DNA of 64,000 bases from Frigoribacterium sp. Leaf8 (GTDB lineage: Bacteria > Actinomycetota > Actinomycetes > Actinomycetales > Microbacteriaceae). The notes below the pieces were generated by a model. The model was given only the letters and a program-made list of their open reading frames with translations, did no database searches and had not been told where the DNA came from. Location of the stretch: positions 1,069,791 through 1,133,790 of the forward strand of contig NZ_LMKB01000005.1 in NCBI RefSeq assembly GCF_001421165.1, in the 5' to 3' direction. The translations under genes were made by a program, and so were the position numbers. Shown here piece by piece: positions 51,351 to 61,107 of this stretch (the first letter of the stretch is position 1; every line of letters begins with the position of its first letter).

Positions 51351-52340
51351 TCAGCGGGCCGGGGCCGCCGTCGAGCGGCGGACGACGAGCTCGGGGTCGA
51401 GTGCCGCCACGGGCGCCTCGTCGCCGGCGAGCACGGCCTCGACGGTCGTCATGAGTCGGCGCCCGAGTGCCTCGAAGTCCTGCCGCACGGTGGTCAGCGG
51501 CGGGACGAAGTGTTCGGCCTCGGGGATGTCGTCGAAGCCGACGATGCTCACGTCGCGCGGCACGACCCGACCGGCGTCGACGTACGCGTGCACGACGCCG
51601 AGCGCCATCTGGTCGTTGCCGCAGAACACGGCCGTGACGTCGTCGCGTCCGGCCAGCTCTCGGCCGATGCGATGACCGGAGCCCGGGGTCCAGTCGCCGC
51701 GCAGCAGCACCGTCGAGTCGACGCCGAGCCGTTCGCAGGCCTCGCGCCAGCCCCGCTCGCGGTCGCGGCCGTCCATCCACCCGTCGGGCCCGGCGACGTG
51801 GGCGATGCGGCGGTGACCGAGCGAGACGAGGTGCTCGACGGCCGCCTCGGCCCCGGCGGCCTGGTCGAACGAGACCGTGTGGTGGCCGTCCTCGGCCTCG
51901 CTGTCGGCGGTGACCAGCGGCACCGACACCCCGGAACGCCGCAGCACCTCGAGGGCCTCGGCGTCGGGCGCGATGAGCACGATGGCCGCCACGTTCTGGC
52001 CCACCAGCGAGTCGAGGGCCTGCCGCATGCCCTGCCGGTCGTCGACGTCGAGGGTGGCCATCGACACCTGGTACCCGGCTCGTCGGGCGGCACCGTTGAA
52101 GCCGTGCATCGTGCTCGACGGCCCGTAGAACGGGAACCCCGTGCTGATCACGCCGAGCGACCTCGTCTTGCGGCTGGCCAGCGCCCTGGCGGTGAGGCTC
52201 GGCCGGTAGTGGAGCTCGTCGATGGCGACGTCGACCTTGGCCTTGGTGGCGGGACGGACCGTCGGGTCGCCGTTGACGACCCGCGAGACGGTCTGGTGCG
52301 AGACGCCGGCTGCGGCCGCGACGTCGAAGAGGGTTGCCAC
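51351..52340 (-). CDS. LacI family regulator, probable arabinose-regulon repressor
   Basis: 329 residues. The N-terminal helix-turn-helix (LFDVAAAAGVSHQTVSRVVNGDPTVRPATKAKVDVAIDELHYRPSLTARALASRKT) includes the hinge helix, followed by a periplasmic-binding-like sugar domain. Key ligand-region segments are VSFDQAAGAEAAVEHLVSLGHRRIAHVAGP and GFDDIPEAEHF. It lies directly upstream of araBDA on the same strand. The family and the three GTGAGCGCTCAC sites nearby suggest it controls all three sugar units, taking the role played by AraR in Bacillus. Confidence 0.9.
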   Translation of the reverse strand: MATLFDVAAAAGVSHQTVSRVVNGDPTVRPATKAKVDVAIDELHYRPSLTARALASRKTRSLGVISTGFPFYGPSSTMHGFNGAARRAGYQVSMATLDVDDRQGMRQALDSLVGQNVAAIVLIAPDAEALEVLRRSGVSVPLVTADSEAEDGHHTVSFDQAAGAEAAVEHLVSLGHRRIAHVAGPDGWMDGRDRERGWREACERLGVDSTVLLRGDWTPGSGHRIGRELAGRDDVTAVFCGNDQMALGVVHAYVDAGRVVPRDVSIVGFDDIPEAEHFVPPLTTVRQDFEALGRRLMTTVEAVLAGDEAPVAALDPELVVRRSTAAPAR

Positions 52341-52444
52341 GAGGTGATCCTAGTTCGGTTCGGTTTTCGGGACGGTGGCGTCGTGTGCGGCCGGCCCGCG
52401 CCTCCTGCGGTCTGGTCGGTGCCCGCCGGGGGCGGGGAGACGAG

Positions 52445-52478
52445 GAGGCGCGGCTCCCGTGACCGGGAACCGCGCCTC
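52445..52478 (-). terminator. Terminator after the sugar ABC permease gene
   Basis: Stem GAGGCGCGGCTCCCG / CGGGAACCGCGCCTC (one mismatch) with a TGAC loop, 21 bp past the permease stop. Confidence 0.87.
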
Positions 52479-52498
52479 TCGCGGATGGTGACCGCTCG

Positions 52499-53767
52499 TT
52501 ACTTGCCGGACGAGGCGGCGCGACGCTTGTTGAAGACGTCGAACGCGACCGCGGCGAGCAGCACGAGGCCCTTGATCAGGGACTGGTACTCGGTGCCGAC
52601 GCCGAGGATCGACATGCCGTTGTTCAGGATGCCGATGATGAGACCACCGACGATGGCGCCGGTGACCGTGCCGATGCCGCCGGTGACGGCGGCGCCACCG
52701 ATGAACACGGCCGCGATGGCGTCGAGCTCGAACCCGTTGCCGGCGCTGGGGCTGGCGAGGTTCAGCTGGCCGGTGAAGACGACGCCGGCCAGGGCGGCGA
52801 TGACGCCCATGTTGACGAAGAGCAGGAACGTGACGCGCTTCGTCTTGACGCCGGACAGCTCGGCGGCGTGCAGGTTGCCACCGATCGCGTAGACGTGACG
52901 GCCGAACACCGAGTTCTTCATGATCATCGAGTACGCGACGACGAGCACCGCGAGCACGACCAGGACGATCGGGGTGCCCGAGTAGCTGGCGAGCAGGAAC
53001 CCGACGTACATGACCAGGGCGACCGTGAAGACCATCTTGGTGATGAACCACAGGAAGGGCTCGTCCTCGAGCTGGTACTTGCGACGCGTGGCACGGCCGC
53101 GGAGGCCGGTGCCGATGAGGGCCAACGAGGCGACGGCGCCGAGGACGAGCGTCAGCGGCTCGTACCCGGTCGTGCCGAAGGCGGGCAGGAAGCCCGACCC
53201 GATGTCGCGGAACCCCTGGGGGAAGGGCGAGATCTGCTGGCTCTGGAGGGCGATCTGGGCGGCACCGCGGAACGCGAGCATGCCGGCCAGGGTGACGATG
53301 AACGCCGGGATGCCGAAGTAGGCGATCCAGAAGCCCTGCCAGGCCCCGACCAGGGCGCCGAGCACGAGGCAGAGCACGACGGCGAGCGGCCAGGGCAGGC
53401 CCCACTGGGTGATCATGACGCCGGCCATGGCGCCGGTGAAGGCGACGATGGAGCCGACCGAGAGGTCGATGTGGCCGGCGATGATGACCATCACCATGCC
53501 GATGGCCAGGATCAGGATGTAGCTGTTCTGGACCACCAGGTTCGACACGTTGATCGGTGCCAGCGTGATGCCGTTCGTGGTGACCTGGAAGAACAGCACG
53601 ATGACGATCAGCGCGATGAACAGGCCGATCTGGCGCAGCTGCCCGCCGAGGTACGAGACGGCACCCGTGATCGGGTTGCCACCCGAACCGGACTGCGGCT
53701 GACGGGAGGTGGGCGACCCGCCCGTGGGCTTCGGGTCGGTGGCCTGGGTGGGGCTAGGCGCGCTCAT
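52499..53767 (-). CDS. mmsB: Multiple-sugar ABC transporter permease (GguB/XylH-like)
   Basis: 422 residues, the length of GguB/MmsB permeases. After a ~40-residue disordered start there are about 11 membrane segments. Diagnostic parts are [20 protein letters not shown], the [21 protein letters not shown] segment, [13 protein letters not shown]-type [14 protein letters not shown], and [35 protein letters not shown]. It works with the ATPase (14-bp overlap) and the ChvE-like binding protein. The likely cargo here is L-arabinose and related sugars, from the shared operator. Confidence 0.93.
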   Translation of the reverse strand: MSAPSPTQATDPKPTGGSPTSRQPQSGSGGNPITGAVSYLGGQLRQIGLFIALIVIVLFFQVTTNGITLAPINVSNLVVQNSYILILAIGMVMVIIAGHIDLSVGSIVAFTGAMAGVMITQWGLPWPLAVVLCLVLGALVGAWQGFWIAYFGIPAFIVTLAGMLAFRGAAQIALQSQQISPFPQGFRDIGSGFLPAFGTTGYEPLTLVLGAVASLALIGTGLRGRATRRKYQLEDEPFLWFITKMVFTVALVMYVGFLLASYSGTPIVLVVLAVLVVAYSMIMKNSVFGRHVYAIGGNLHAAELSGVKTKRVTFLLFVNMGVIAALAGVVFTGQLNLASPSAGNGFELDAIAAVFIGGAAVTGGIGTVTGAIVGGLIIGILNNGMSILGVGTEYQSLIKGLVLLAAVAFDVFNKRRAASSGK

Positions 53768-55304
53768 TGACGGGGCTCTCTCGTTCGAGGGTCATGTACT
53801 TCAGGAGGAATTCGGGGGTCGCCTCGGCGATCGGAACGTCGGCCGTGATGCGCCCCTCCGAGAGGGTGTAGATGCGGTCGCAGATGCCGAGCAGTTCGGG
53901 CAGCTCGGACGAGATGACGATGACGCCCTTGCCCGCGTCGGCGAGCTGGTTGATGATCGTGTAGATCTCGTACTTGGCGCCGACGTCGATGCCACGGGTG
54001 GGCTCGTCGAGGATGAGCACGTCGGGGTCGGCGTACATCCACTTCGACAGCACGACCTTCTGCTGGTTGCCGCCCGAGAGCTTTCCCGTCACCGACGCCA
54101 CGGTGGGCGCCTTGATGTTCATGCTCTTGCGGAAGCGCTCGGCGACGGTGCTCTCTTCGGACCGGTTGACGAAGCCCCAGTTGGCGAGCTTGCCGAGGGC
54201 CGAACCGGACACGTTGCGCGTGATGTCGTCGATCAGGTTGAGGCCGTACTTCTTGCGGTCCTCGGTGGCGTAGGCGAGACCCGCGGCGATGGCCTTGCTG
54301 ACCGTCGACGTGTCGATCTTCTCGCCGCGCTTGTAGACGGTGCCCGAGATGCCGGTGCCGTAGCTCTTGCCGAAGACGCTCATCGCGAGTTCGGTGCGTC
54401 CGGCGCCCATCAGCCCGGCGATGCCGACGATCTCGCCGGCCTTCACGGCGAGGTTGGCCTGGTGGATGATCTCGCGCGTCGAGTCGAGGGGGTGGTGGAC
54501 GGTCCAGTCCTCGATGCGCAGCAGCTCGTCGCCGACCTTCGACTCGTGGGCCGGGTAACGGCTCTCGAGGTCGCGGCCGACCATGCCCTTGATGATGCGG
54601 TCCTCGGACACCTCGTCGGCGTGCATGTCGAGGGTCTCGATCGTCTTGCCGTCGCGGATGATCGTCACCTTGTCGGCGATCGCCTTGATCTCGTTGAGCT
54701 TGTGGCTGATGATGATCGACGTGATGCCCTGCCCCTGCAGGCTCTTGATCAGGTCGAGCAGGTGGGCCGAGTCGTCGTCGTTCAGGGCGGCGGTGGGCTC
54801 GTCGAGGATGAGGATCTTCACGCGCTTCGAGAGCGCCTTGGCGATCTCGACCAGCTGCTGCTTGCCGACTCCGATGTCGACCACCTTGGTGACCGGGTTG
54901 TCACGCAGGCCGACGCGGGCCAGCAGGCCGGCGGCGTCGAGGTTGGTCTTGTTCCAGTCGATGAAGCCGTTCTTGGACTGCTCGTTGCCGAGGAAGATGT
55001 TCTCGGCGATCGAGAGGAACGGGCTGAGCGCCAACTCCTGGTGGATGATGACGACGCCCGCGGCCTCGGAGTCGTTGATGTTCTTGAAGTCGACGGGCTG
55101 GCCGTCGAGCAGGATCTGGCCGTCGAACGAGCCGCTCGGGTAGACGCCCGAGAGCACCTTCATGAGCGTCGACTTGCCGGCGCCGTTCTCGCCGCAGATC
55201 GCGTGGACCTGGCCGCGCTCGACCTCGAGCGTGACGTCCTGCAGGGCCTTGACGCCGGGGAACGTCTTGGTGATCTCCCGCATCTCGAGGATCGTGTTCG
55301 CCAC
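53754..55304 (-). CDS. mmsA: Multiple-sugar ABC transporter ATPase (GguA-like)
   Basis: 516 residues with two fused ATPase halves. The first is intact: [34 protein letters not shown] and [11 protein letters not shown]. The second half has [15 protein letters not shown] and [16 protein letters not shown]; its Walker A region ([11 protein letters not shown]) is degenerate as usual in this family. It powers sugar import. A hairpin lies between it and the binding-protein gene. Confidence 0.95.
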   Translation of the reverse strand: MANTILEMREITKTFPGVKALQDVTLEVERGQVHAICGENGAGKSTLMKVLSGVYPSGSFDGQILLDGQPVDFKNINDSEAAGVVIIHQELALSPFLSIAENIFLGNEQSKNGFIDWNKTNLDAAGLLARVGLRDNPVTKVVDIGVGKQQLVEIAKALSKRVKILILDEPTAALNDDDSAHLLDLIKSLQGQGITSIIISHKLNEIKAIADKVTIIRDGKTIETLDMHADEVSEDRIIKGMVGRDLESRYPAHESKVGDELLRIEDWTVHHPLDSTREIIHQANLAVKAGEIVGIAGLMGAGRTELAMSVFGKSYGTGISGTVYKRGEKIDTSTVSKAIAAGLAYATEDRKKYGLNLIDDITRNVSGSALGKLANWGFVNRSEESTVAERFRKSMNIKAPTVASVTGKLSGGNQQKVVLSKWMYADPDVLILDEPTRGIDVGAKYEIYTIINQLADAGKGVIVISSELPELLGICDRIYTLSEGRITADVPIAEATPEFLLKYMTLERESPVNERA

Positions 55305-55353
55305 GTGTTCCTTCTTCCGTGTGTCGGGTGGGTGCCGCTGGGGAGCAGAGAAG

Positions 55354-55388
55354 CGAGGAGGCGCTGGTCGGCGACCGGCGCCTCCTCG
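55354..55388 (-). terminator. Intercistronic hairpin between binding protein and ATPase
   Basis: A 16-bp stem CGAGGAGGCGCTGGTC with GACCGGCGCCTCCTCG (one wobble) and a 3-nt loop. Such hairpins in sugar ABC operons let the binding protein be made in excess. Confidence 0.85.
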
Positions 55389-55407
55389 GTTCTCGCAGGG
55401 GAGGGAC

Positions 55408-56562
55408 CTACTTGAGGTCGGCCTCGGTGTAGTAGCCGCTGTCGATCAGGACCTCTTTGTAGTTGTCCTTCGTGACGATGGTCGGCTGGAAGAGGTACGT
55501 CGGGACGACCTTCACGCCGTTGTCGTACGTCTTGTCGTCGTTCGTCTCGGGCGTCTTGCCGGTGAGCAGGTCGTCGGCCATCACCACGGACTGGTCGGCG
55601 AGCTGACGCGTGTCCTTGTAGATGGTCGAGTACTGCTGACCCTCGATGATCGACTTGACCGAGGCGGCCTCGGCGTCCTGGCCGGTGATGACCGGGAGGG
55701 CGTCGCTGGTGTAGCCGGCACCCTCGAGCGCCGAGATGATGCCGATCGAGATGCCGTCGTAGGGCGAGAGCACGCCGTCGAGCTTGGTGCCGCCCGAGTA
55801 GGTCGAGGCGATCAGGTTCTGCATGCGGGCCTTGGCGGTGGCCGGGTCCCATGCCGCGGTGGCGGCCTGCGTGAACTGGTCCTGACCGGAGCCGATCGTC
55901 AGCGAACCGTCTTCGATGTAGGGCTTCAGGGTGTCCATCGCGCCGTTGAAGAAGAAGGTGGCGTTGTTGTCGTCCGAGCTGCCGGCGAAGACCTCGATGG
56001 TCTTGGGCGAGGCGCCGTCGACCTTCTTGCCGTCGGCGTCGGCGAGGCCGAGACCGGTCAGGAGGCTGGTGCCCTGGTCGACGCCGACCTTGTAGTTGTC
56101 GAACGAGACGTAGTAGTCGACGTTCTCGTTGCCCGTCAGCAGGCGGTCGTACGAGATGACCTTGATGCCGGCCTTGGCGGCCGAGTCGAGCTGGTCGCTG
56201 AGCGAGCCACCGTCGATCGAGGCGACGATGAGGACCTTCGCGCCCTTGGTGATCATGTTGCTGATCTGCTGGACCTGCTGGGGGATCTTGTTGTCGGCGT
56301 ACTCGAGGTCGACCTTGTAGCCCTTGTCCTCGAGGGCGCTCTTGACGGCGTCGCCGTCCTTGATCCAGCGCTCGGACACCTTGGTGGGCATCGCGACGCC
56401 GACCAGCGCACCGGCGTTGTCGCCGCTGCTGCTGCCGCCGGCGTCACCGCCGCGTCCGCCGCCGCCGCCGGAGCAGGCGGCCAGGGAGAATGCCATGCCG
56501 ACGGCGACGATGCCGACGAGGAGCTTTTTCTTCACGGTTGTTCCATTCGTGTCAGGTGTCAT
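55408..56562 (-). CDS. chvE: Sugar-binding lipoprotein (ChvE-like)
   Basis: 384 residues. Lipobox SLAACSGG after a short basic start ([15 protein letters not shown]). A periplasmic-binding fold of the ChvE/xylose-binding type follows: [78 protein letters not shown], and [20 protein letters not shown]. The ATG at 56562 gives nine residues before a GTG at 56535 that has its own GGAACA site; the GTG gives a more typical lipoprotein signal and may be the true start. Confidence 0.93.
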   Translation of the reverse strand: MTPDTNGTTVKKKLLVGIVAVGMAFSLAACSGGGGGRGGDAGGSSSGDNAGALVGVAMPTKVSERWIKDGDAVKSALEDKGYKVDLEYADNKIPQQVQQISNMITKGAKVLIVASIDGGSLSDQLDSAAKAGIKVISYDRLLTGNENVDYYVSFDNYKVGVDQGTSLLTGLGLADADGKKVDGASPKTIEVFAGSSDDNNATFFFNGAMDTLKPYIEDGSLTIGSGQDQFTQAATAAWDPATAKARMQNLIASTYSGGTKLDGVLSPYDGISIGIISALEGAGYTSDALPVITGQDAEAASVKSIIEGQQYSTIYKDTRQLADQSVVMADDLLTGKTPETNDDKTYDNGVKVVPTYLFQPTIVTKDNYKEVLIDSGYYTEADLK

Positions 56563-56880
56563 CTCGACGGCGTCGTCGATGACGGGTGATGGTGCTGTGA
56601 GGGGATCTCTGTGGTGCGGGCGCTCGACGGCTCGGGTGGCCGGGGACGCGCCGGGCCGACGGGTGCGCGAGGCCTGCCCGTCGGGGCTGAGGGGGACGTC
56701 AGGCCGGGGCGACCGCGAGGAGGCGCGGGGCGGGCGACGTGCGGACGGCCCGGTGGGCGGCCGGGCGGCGGAGGGAGGAGCTGTTCACGGTTGACCTCTT
56801 CGTCAGGAAACGTGTGGCTGGGGTGTCGCGGAGTGGAGCGGGATGGCCCGTCGCGGGGACGGTCGAGCGCTGACCTGAGA

Positions 56881-56896
56881 ATGTGAGCGCTCACAT
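56881..56896. promoter_or_regulatory. LacI-type operator of the sugar transporter operon
   Basis: Perfect 16-bp palindrome ATGTGAGCGCTCACAT. Its 12-bp core equals the araB operator. It begins 15 bp downstream of the -10 on the minus strand, where a repressor would block elongation or open-complex formation. Confidence 0.9.
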
Positions 56897-56911
56897 CGGT
56901 GGTGCTGGGCA

Positions 56912-56940
56912 ATACTGAACGAGGTCCAGGTGCTTGTCAA
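56912..56940 (-). promoter_or_regulatory. Promoter of the sugar transporter operon
   Basis: On the minus strand: TTGACA (56940-56935), 17 nt, CAGTAT (56917-56912). A perfect -35 and a fair -10, directly upstream of the operator. Confidence 0.75.
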
Positions 56941-57031
56941 GTCGGTCGGCGCCCGGCGTGTCGCGACAGGATTTACACGTTCGCCACACGCCGTTCACGC
57001 GCGTGAGCGGTCGTCACGTCACAGTGTGCCC

Positions 57032-57334
57032 ATGATCACCGCGACCGCGACCGTCCACACGGCGCACGACGCCGCCGGCCTGTTCTGGTTGTCGCGCCGC
57101 CTGCTCGCCGAGCACCGGGCCGCGAAGGTCGAGGTGGGCCAGTACCTCGTGCAGCTCGCCGACGCCGGGACCGTGCTGCTCACCGAGCTGCCCGAGGCCC
57201 TGCGGTTCGACGTCGTCGTCCGGGACGAGCTGACGGCACGCCGCACGCGCCGGGCGCTCGAGGCCGCCCTCGAACGCTGCCTGCCCGGCACGGTGTCGGC
57301 CATGACCTGGCAGACCGAACCCGTCGCCGTCTGA
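57032..57334 (+). CDS. Small hypothetical protein
   Basis: 100 residues. An alternating helix-strand pattern: HDAAGLFWLSRRLLAEHRAAKVEVGQYLVQLADAGTVLLTELPEALRFDVVV, then a basic helix (TARRTRRALEAALERCL). I do not recognise a family and see no signal or membrane region. The start has no clear ribosome site, so the gene may be leaderless. Codon bias supports coding. Confidence 0.65.
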   Translation: MITATATVHTAHDAAGLFWLSRRLLAEHRAAKVEVGQYLVQLADAGTVLLTELPEALRFDVVVRDELTARRTRRALEAALERCLPGTVSAMTWQTEPVAV

Positions 57335-57337
57335 GGG

Positions 57338-57416
57338 CGGCCCGGCGCGACACCCCCGAACCAGCGCGACGCCCCGGGTTCGTGGGGTGTCGTGCTGGTT
57401 CGGAGGTGTCGGGCCG
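57338..57416. terminator. Long bidirectional hairpin
   Basis: A ~33-bp imperfect stem pairs 57338-57374 with 57384-57416 (CGACACCCCCGAACCAGC side against GCTGGTTCGGAGGTGTCG side) between the convergent genes ending at 57334 and 57419. Confidence 0.82.
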
Positions 57417-57418
57417 CG

Positions 57419-58471
57419 CTAGAACGCGGTGATGGTCCAGCTCGCCGTGTGGGCCTCGCCCGGGGCGAGCAGCACGAGGTCGTCACCCGAGTTGAAGGCG
57501 TCCGGCGGGCAGGTCATGGGCTCGACGGCCAACCCGACGCGGTCGTTCTCGGGTTCGGGACGGTCGGCGGTGTGCACCTGCACCCAGGGCAGCTCGGTCC
57601 CCCACGACATGGTGACGCCGTGGCCGTCGCGCGCGGTCACCGTGGCGGTGACCCGCGCCTCCTGACCGGGGCCCCCACCGGCGTCGCCGTCAGGGGTGCC
57701 GAACGCGAGGTCGGTGAAGGCGTGGTCGACGAAGAGGTCGCCGACCGGGTGCCCGTCGCGGAAGTCGAAGCCGTCACGGTCACCGACGGGCCGCGTGCCG
57801 ACGGGGACGAGGCGGTCGTCGGTCACCTCGAGGTAGCTCGCGGCGGGCAGCGTGAACGACCAGTCGTCGACGCGACCCTCGCCGGCGACGAGGTAGGGGT
57901 GCGGCGCCGTGCCGTAGGGGGCGACGCCCGTGCCCGCGTTGCGGGCCGTGACCGTCGTGGTGAGCCCGTCGTCGGTCAGCTCGTAGACGACCGACAGCGC
58001 CAGCCGCCACGGGTAGCCGTCGCTCGGCACGAGCACGAACGAGGCCGAGGCCCGCGCGGCCTGGGCCTGGTCGATGGTCCAGTCGGCCCAGTGGGCCAGG
58101 CCGTGCAGGGCGTGCCCGCGCTCGACCTCGTTGAGGGGCAGCTGGTGTTCGACCCCGTCTCGCTCGTAGCGTCCGTCGGTCACGCGGTTGGGCCACGGGG
58201 CGAGCAGGGCCCCGCGGAAGCCCGGCCGCACCTCGTCGGCGGCGAACGGCACGACCAGGTCGCGGCCCTCGAACGTGAGCGTGCGCAGCGTGGCCCCGAC
58301 CCCGGCGATCTCGGCCCGGTAGCCGTCCCGCTCGAGCACGACCTGCGCGCCGGAGACCGGCACCGGCGACGTGACGAGGCGAGCGGTCGGCGGCGCCCCC
58401 GGTGCGGGCTCGACGACGGGGGGCACGGTGCCGTGCGGCGGCACGGGGGCGACGGGGGTGGGCTCAGACAT
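57419..58471 (-). CDS. Aldose 1-epimerase family protein
   Basis: 350 residues. After a Pro-rich ~35-residue start comes the galactose-mutarotase beta-sandwich: RGALLAPWPNRVTDGRYERDG (substrate Asn/Arg), HALHGLAHWADW with the catalytic-type His, GTAPHPYLV with the second His, and the late LAVEPMTCPPDAFNSGDDL bearing the catalytic Glu. It interconverts sugar anomers. Its start overlaps the end of the sugar oxidase gene by 8 bp, so the two form an operon controlled by the GTGAGCGCTCAC site. Confidence 0.92.
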   Translation of the reverse strand: MSEPTPVAPVPPHGTVPPVVEPAPGAPPTARLVTSPVPVSGAQVVLERDGYRAEIAGVGATLRTLTFEGRDLVVPFAADEVRPGFRGALLAPWPNRVTDGRYERDGVEHQLPLNEVERGHALHGLAHWADWTIDQAQAARASASFVLVPSDGYPWRLALSVVYELTDDGLTTTVTARNAGTGVAPYGTAPHPYLVAGEGRVDDWSFTLPAASYLEVTDDRLVPVGTRPVGDRDGFDFRDGHPVGDLFVDHAFTDLAFGTPDGDAGGGPGQEARVTATVTARDGHGVTMSWGTELPWVQVHTADRPEPENDRVGLAVEPMTCPPDAFNSGDDLVLLAPGEAHTASWTITAF

Positions 58472-59720
58472 GCGCGGGCTCTCCGAGGACGGACGCGGAC
58501 AGGAACGGGTTGCGGAAGCGGCCCTCGGGGTCGACCGACGCGACGTGGGCGGCGAAGTCGCCGAGACGCGGGAACACCCGGCGCAGCTCGGCGTGCGTGG
58601 CGGTCGAGACCTTGCCCCAGTGCGGGCGGGCGTCGAAGGCACCGAGCACCCGCTCGATCTCGGGCAGCACGGCGAGCACCTCGTCCGGGCGGCGGTGCCA
58701 GGTGAAGTGGAAGGCCACGCTCTGACGTCCGCCGCTCGGGCTGATCCAGGCGTCGTCCGGGGCGATCGTGCGGATCTCGCTGACCATGAGCACGTCGGCG
58801 AAGGTGTGCGCGATGCCACGGAGCCCCTCGATCCCGGCGGCGGCGTGCTCGGCGGGGATCAGGAACTCGCTCTGGATCTCTTCGCCGGCGCTCGGCGTGA
58901 AGTCGAAGCGGAAGTGCGGCAGGCGTTCGAGCCACGGGCCGGCCACGCCGCCCTGCTGCGTGACGGCCGCGGTCTCGGCCCCGGGGATCATGTGCGTGGT
59001 CGCGTCGGCCCGCACGGCACCGAGGTCGCGGAGGTCGAGACCGACCGCGTCGCCGACCCGGTGCTTCGACCAGACCTGGTCGACCCCCGCGCCGTCGTAC
59101 CGCGTGAAGAAGCTCAGGCTGTACGCGCCGGCGAGCACGGCGTCGAGGTGCTCGAGAGCGGCCGCCCACGGCAGGTCCTCGTGGATGGTCTGCTCGACGT
59201 CGAAGGTCGGCACGGTGTCGAGTTCGAGGCTCGTGACGACGCCGACGGCGCCGAGCGAGACGACGGAGGCGCCGAACGCGTCGTCACCGCGGCGGACGGT
59301 CTCGAGGCTGCCGTCCGCGCGGACGAGCTCGACGGCGCGGACGCCGGCCGAGAGGGCGGGATTGCGCACGCCGGAACCGTGCGTGCCGGTCTGGACCGCT
59401 CCGGCGACCGAGATGTGGGGCAGCGAGGCGAGGTTGTGCAGGGCGAGGCCGCGACGCTGCAGCTCGCCCGCGAGGGCGGCGTGCGTCGTGCCCGCACCGA
59501 CGCGGACCGTGCCGGCGGCCGAGTCGACCTCGACCGGGGTCTCGAGCGCATCGAGCGAGACGAGGACGCCGTCGGTGTCGGCGACCCGGTTGAACGAGTG
59601 GCGCGAGCCCAGGGCCTTGACCCGACGGCTGCCGGTGACGACGTCACGCAGCTCGTCGATGCTCGTGGGGCGACGCAGGTCGGTCGTCGAGTACTCGACG
59701 TTGGCGGCCCAGTTCTGCAT
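58464..59720 (-). CDS. D-arabinono-1,4-lactone oxidase family sugar/alditol oxidase
   Basis: 418 residues from an ATG with AAGGAG. NWAANVEYSTTDLRRPTSIDELRDVV, VKALGSRHSFNRVA (the flavin-linked His), NLASLPHISVAGAVQTGTHGSG and ARPHWGKVS match AldO/xylitol oxidase. It is a clear paralogue of the gene at 11624-12901. With the aldose epimerase behind it and the arabinose-type operator before it, the likely substrate is a pentose, its lactone or pentitol, giving H2O2. That is inference. Confidence 0.9.
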   Translation of the reverse strand: MQNWAANVEYSTTDLRRPTSIDELRDVVTGSRRVKALGSRHSFNRVADTDGVLVSLDALETPVEVDSAAGTVRVGAGTTHAALAGELQRRGLALHNLASLPHISVAGAVQTGTHGSGVRNPALSAGVRAVELVRADGSLETVRRGDDAFGASVVSLGAVGVVTSLELDTVPTFDVEQTIHEDLPWAAALEHLDAVLAGAYSLSFFTRYDGAGVDQVWSKHRVGDAVGLDLRDLGAVRADATTHMIPGAETAAVTQQGGVAGPWLERLPHFRFDFTPSAGEEIQSEFLIPAEHAAAGIEGLRGIAHTFADVLMVSEIRTIAPDDAWISPSGGRQSVAFHFTWHRRPDEVLAVLPEIERVLGAFDARPHWGKVSTATHAELRRVFPRLGDFAAHVASVDPEGRFRNPFLSASVLGEPAHV

Positions 59721-59776
59721 GGAGACTCCTTCGGCTCGGGGTGCTGCGTCGAGTCTAGGCGAGCCCCACCGCCGGG

Positions 59777-59790
59777 AGTGAGCGCTCACT
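59777..59790. promoter_or_regulatory. LacI-type operator of the oxidase-epimerase operon
   Basis: AGTGAGCGCTCACT contains the same 12-bp core as the other two sites. It lies 57 bp before the oxidase ATG and covers the stop codon of the luciferase-like gene upstream (stop at 59786-59788). Confidence 0.85.
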
Positions 59791-60856
59791 CGCCTCGGGC
59801 GGCGGCCTGCCAGCCGAGCAGCGGGCCGAGGCGCTCGGCGGCGTCGGTCAGCACCTGCGTGTACTCGGCGAGTCCGAAGTCGAACGGCAGCTCGACGATC
59901 AGGTCGTCGACCTCGCGCATCGCGGCGTTCTCGTGCAGCTGCTCGGCGATCCACTCGGACGGGCCGACGAGGTCGCGGTCGAACATCATGCCGCGGGGTC
60001 CGTGGGCCACGGTGGTGCGGTCGCGACGGGAGGACGCGTAGGCCTCGTACGCCGCACGCTGCTCGGCGGTGGCCGTGTCGGTGGGCAGGACGACCGCGCC
60101 CTTGGCGACCCGCGCCTCCGGACCCGAGGGGTGGACCGCGCGGAAGGCCCGGATCTGCTCGAGTTGCGACGCCGCGAAGCGGGTCGGCTCGATCGGCCCG
60201 GGCGCGCCCGCGAAGCTGACGTTGCTGATCAACATGCCGAGGCCCTGGCGACCCGCCCACTCGGCCGACCGGGGGCTGCCCGCGCCGTACCAGACACGGT
60301 CGGCGAGGCCGGGGCTCTGCGGCTGCACCCGCCCGGTGAAGACCTCGATGCCCTCGGTGCCCTCGAACGCGCTGACCTGCTCGCCCCGGACGAGCGAGAG
60401 GAACTTCTCGACCCGGCCGTACGAGAAGTCCTGGTGGTCGGCGGCGTCCCCGTAGAGATGCGGCCCGACCTCGTCGTAGGCGCGGGGCTCGCCGACGCTG
60501 ACGCCGAGCTGCAGCCGGCCGCGCGAGAGCACGTCGACCGTGCCCCAGTCCTCGGCGAGACGGAACGGGTTCTCCCAGCCGAGCGGCATCACGGCCGTGC
60601 CGAGGGTCAGGCGCGAGGTGCGCTGCGCCGCGGCCGAGAGGAACGCGACGGGCGACGAGATGCCGAACTGCAGGTGCCGCGTGCGGGTCCAGCCGCCGTC
60701 GAGCCCCAGCGCCTCGGCCCGCTCGAACAACTCGAGCCCCTGCTCGAGTCCGACGGTCGGGTCGTCGCCCTCGAAGGCGCCGATGGTGAGGAAGCCGAGA
60801 CGACTCAACGGCCTCGCGGCGGCGGACGGAGCGGGCGACGAGGAGGCGGTGGTCAC
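59786..60856 (-). CDS. LLM class flavin-dependent oxidoreductase
   Basis: 356 residues. Luciferase-like barrel: RLGFLTIGAFEGDDP, ALGLDGGWTRTRHLQFGISSPVAFLSAAAQRTSRLTLGTAVMPLGWENPFRLAEDWGTVDVLSRGRLQLGVSVGEPRAY, and WYGAGSPRSAEWAGRQGLGMLIS. It resembles actinobacterial monooxygenases of unknown substrate. Its stop codon lies within the operator of the downstream oxidase operon, so read-through from this gene may also feed that operon. Confidence 0.85.
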   Translation of the reverse strand: MTTASSSPAPSAAARPLSRLGFLTIGAFEGDDPTVGLEQGLELFERAEALGLDGGWTRTRHLQFGISSPVAFLSAAAQRTSRLTLGTAVMPLGWENPFRLAEDWGTVDVLSRGRLQLGVSVGEPRAYDEVGPHLYGDAADHQDFSYGRVEKFLSLVRGEQVSAFEGTEGIEVFTGRVQPQSPGLADRVWYGAGSPRSAEWAGRQGLGMLISNVSFAGAPGPIEPTRFAASQLEQIRAFRAVHPSGPEARVAKGAVVLPTDTATAEQRAAYEAYASSRRDRTTVAHGPRGMMFDRDLVGPSEWIAEQLHENAAMREVDDLIVELPFDFGLAEYTQVLTDAAERLGPLLGWQAAARGE

Positions 60857-61107
60857 CCGTCGAGCCTAGCCAGACGACCCGGGTTCGCCGAGCCGGGCCC
60901 CGGCCCTCGTCCCCCCGTGCGACATCCCCGGACGGCGTCCCCCGGGGTGCGTCCCCCGCATTGGGGACCGGCCCACCCCCGTACTGGGTGCCTGTGCCCC
61001 GTTGTCCCCCACCCCGGAGTGCGGTTCGCTGGACGGAGCCGTTCGAGGGTCACGTCCACGACGACACGACCACGCACGCCACCACGACTCCAGGGGAACA
61101 GAACACG
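60857..61107. other. 251-bp C-rich gap with GTCCCC repeats
   Basis: No gene is supported. Several GTCCCC blocks occur between about 60909 and 61008, one forming the palindrome GTCCCC-N6-GGGGAC (60951-60968). It should contain the divergent promoters of the flanking genes; the palindrome is a possible regulator site. Confidence 0.5.

Larger units (their letters stand above)
56563..57031. other. 469-bp regulatory gap before the sugar transporter operon
   Basis: No gene is supported. It contains the transporter promoter (56912-56940) and operator (56881-56896). Between them and the binding-protein gene lies a ~320-nt leader with a GAGGAGGCGCG word at 56717 and C/G-rich stretches. The right end (56950-57031) should carry the promoter of the small unknown gene. 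Confidence 0.65.
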
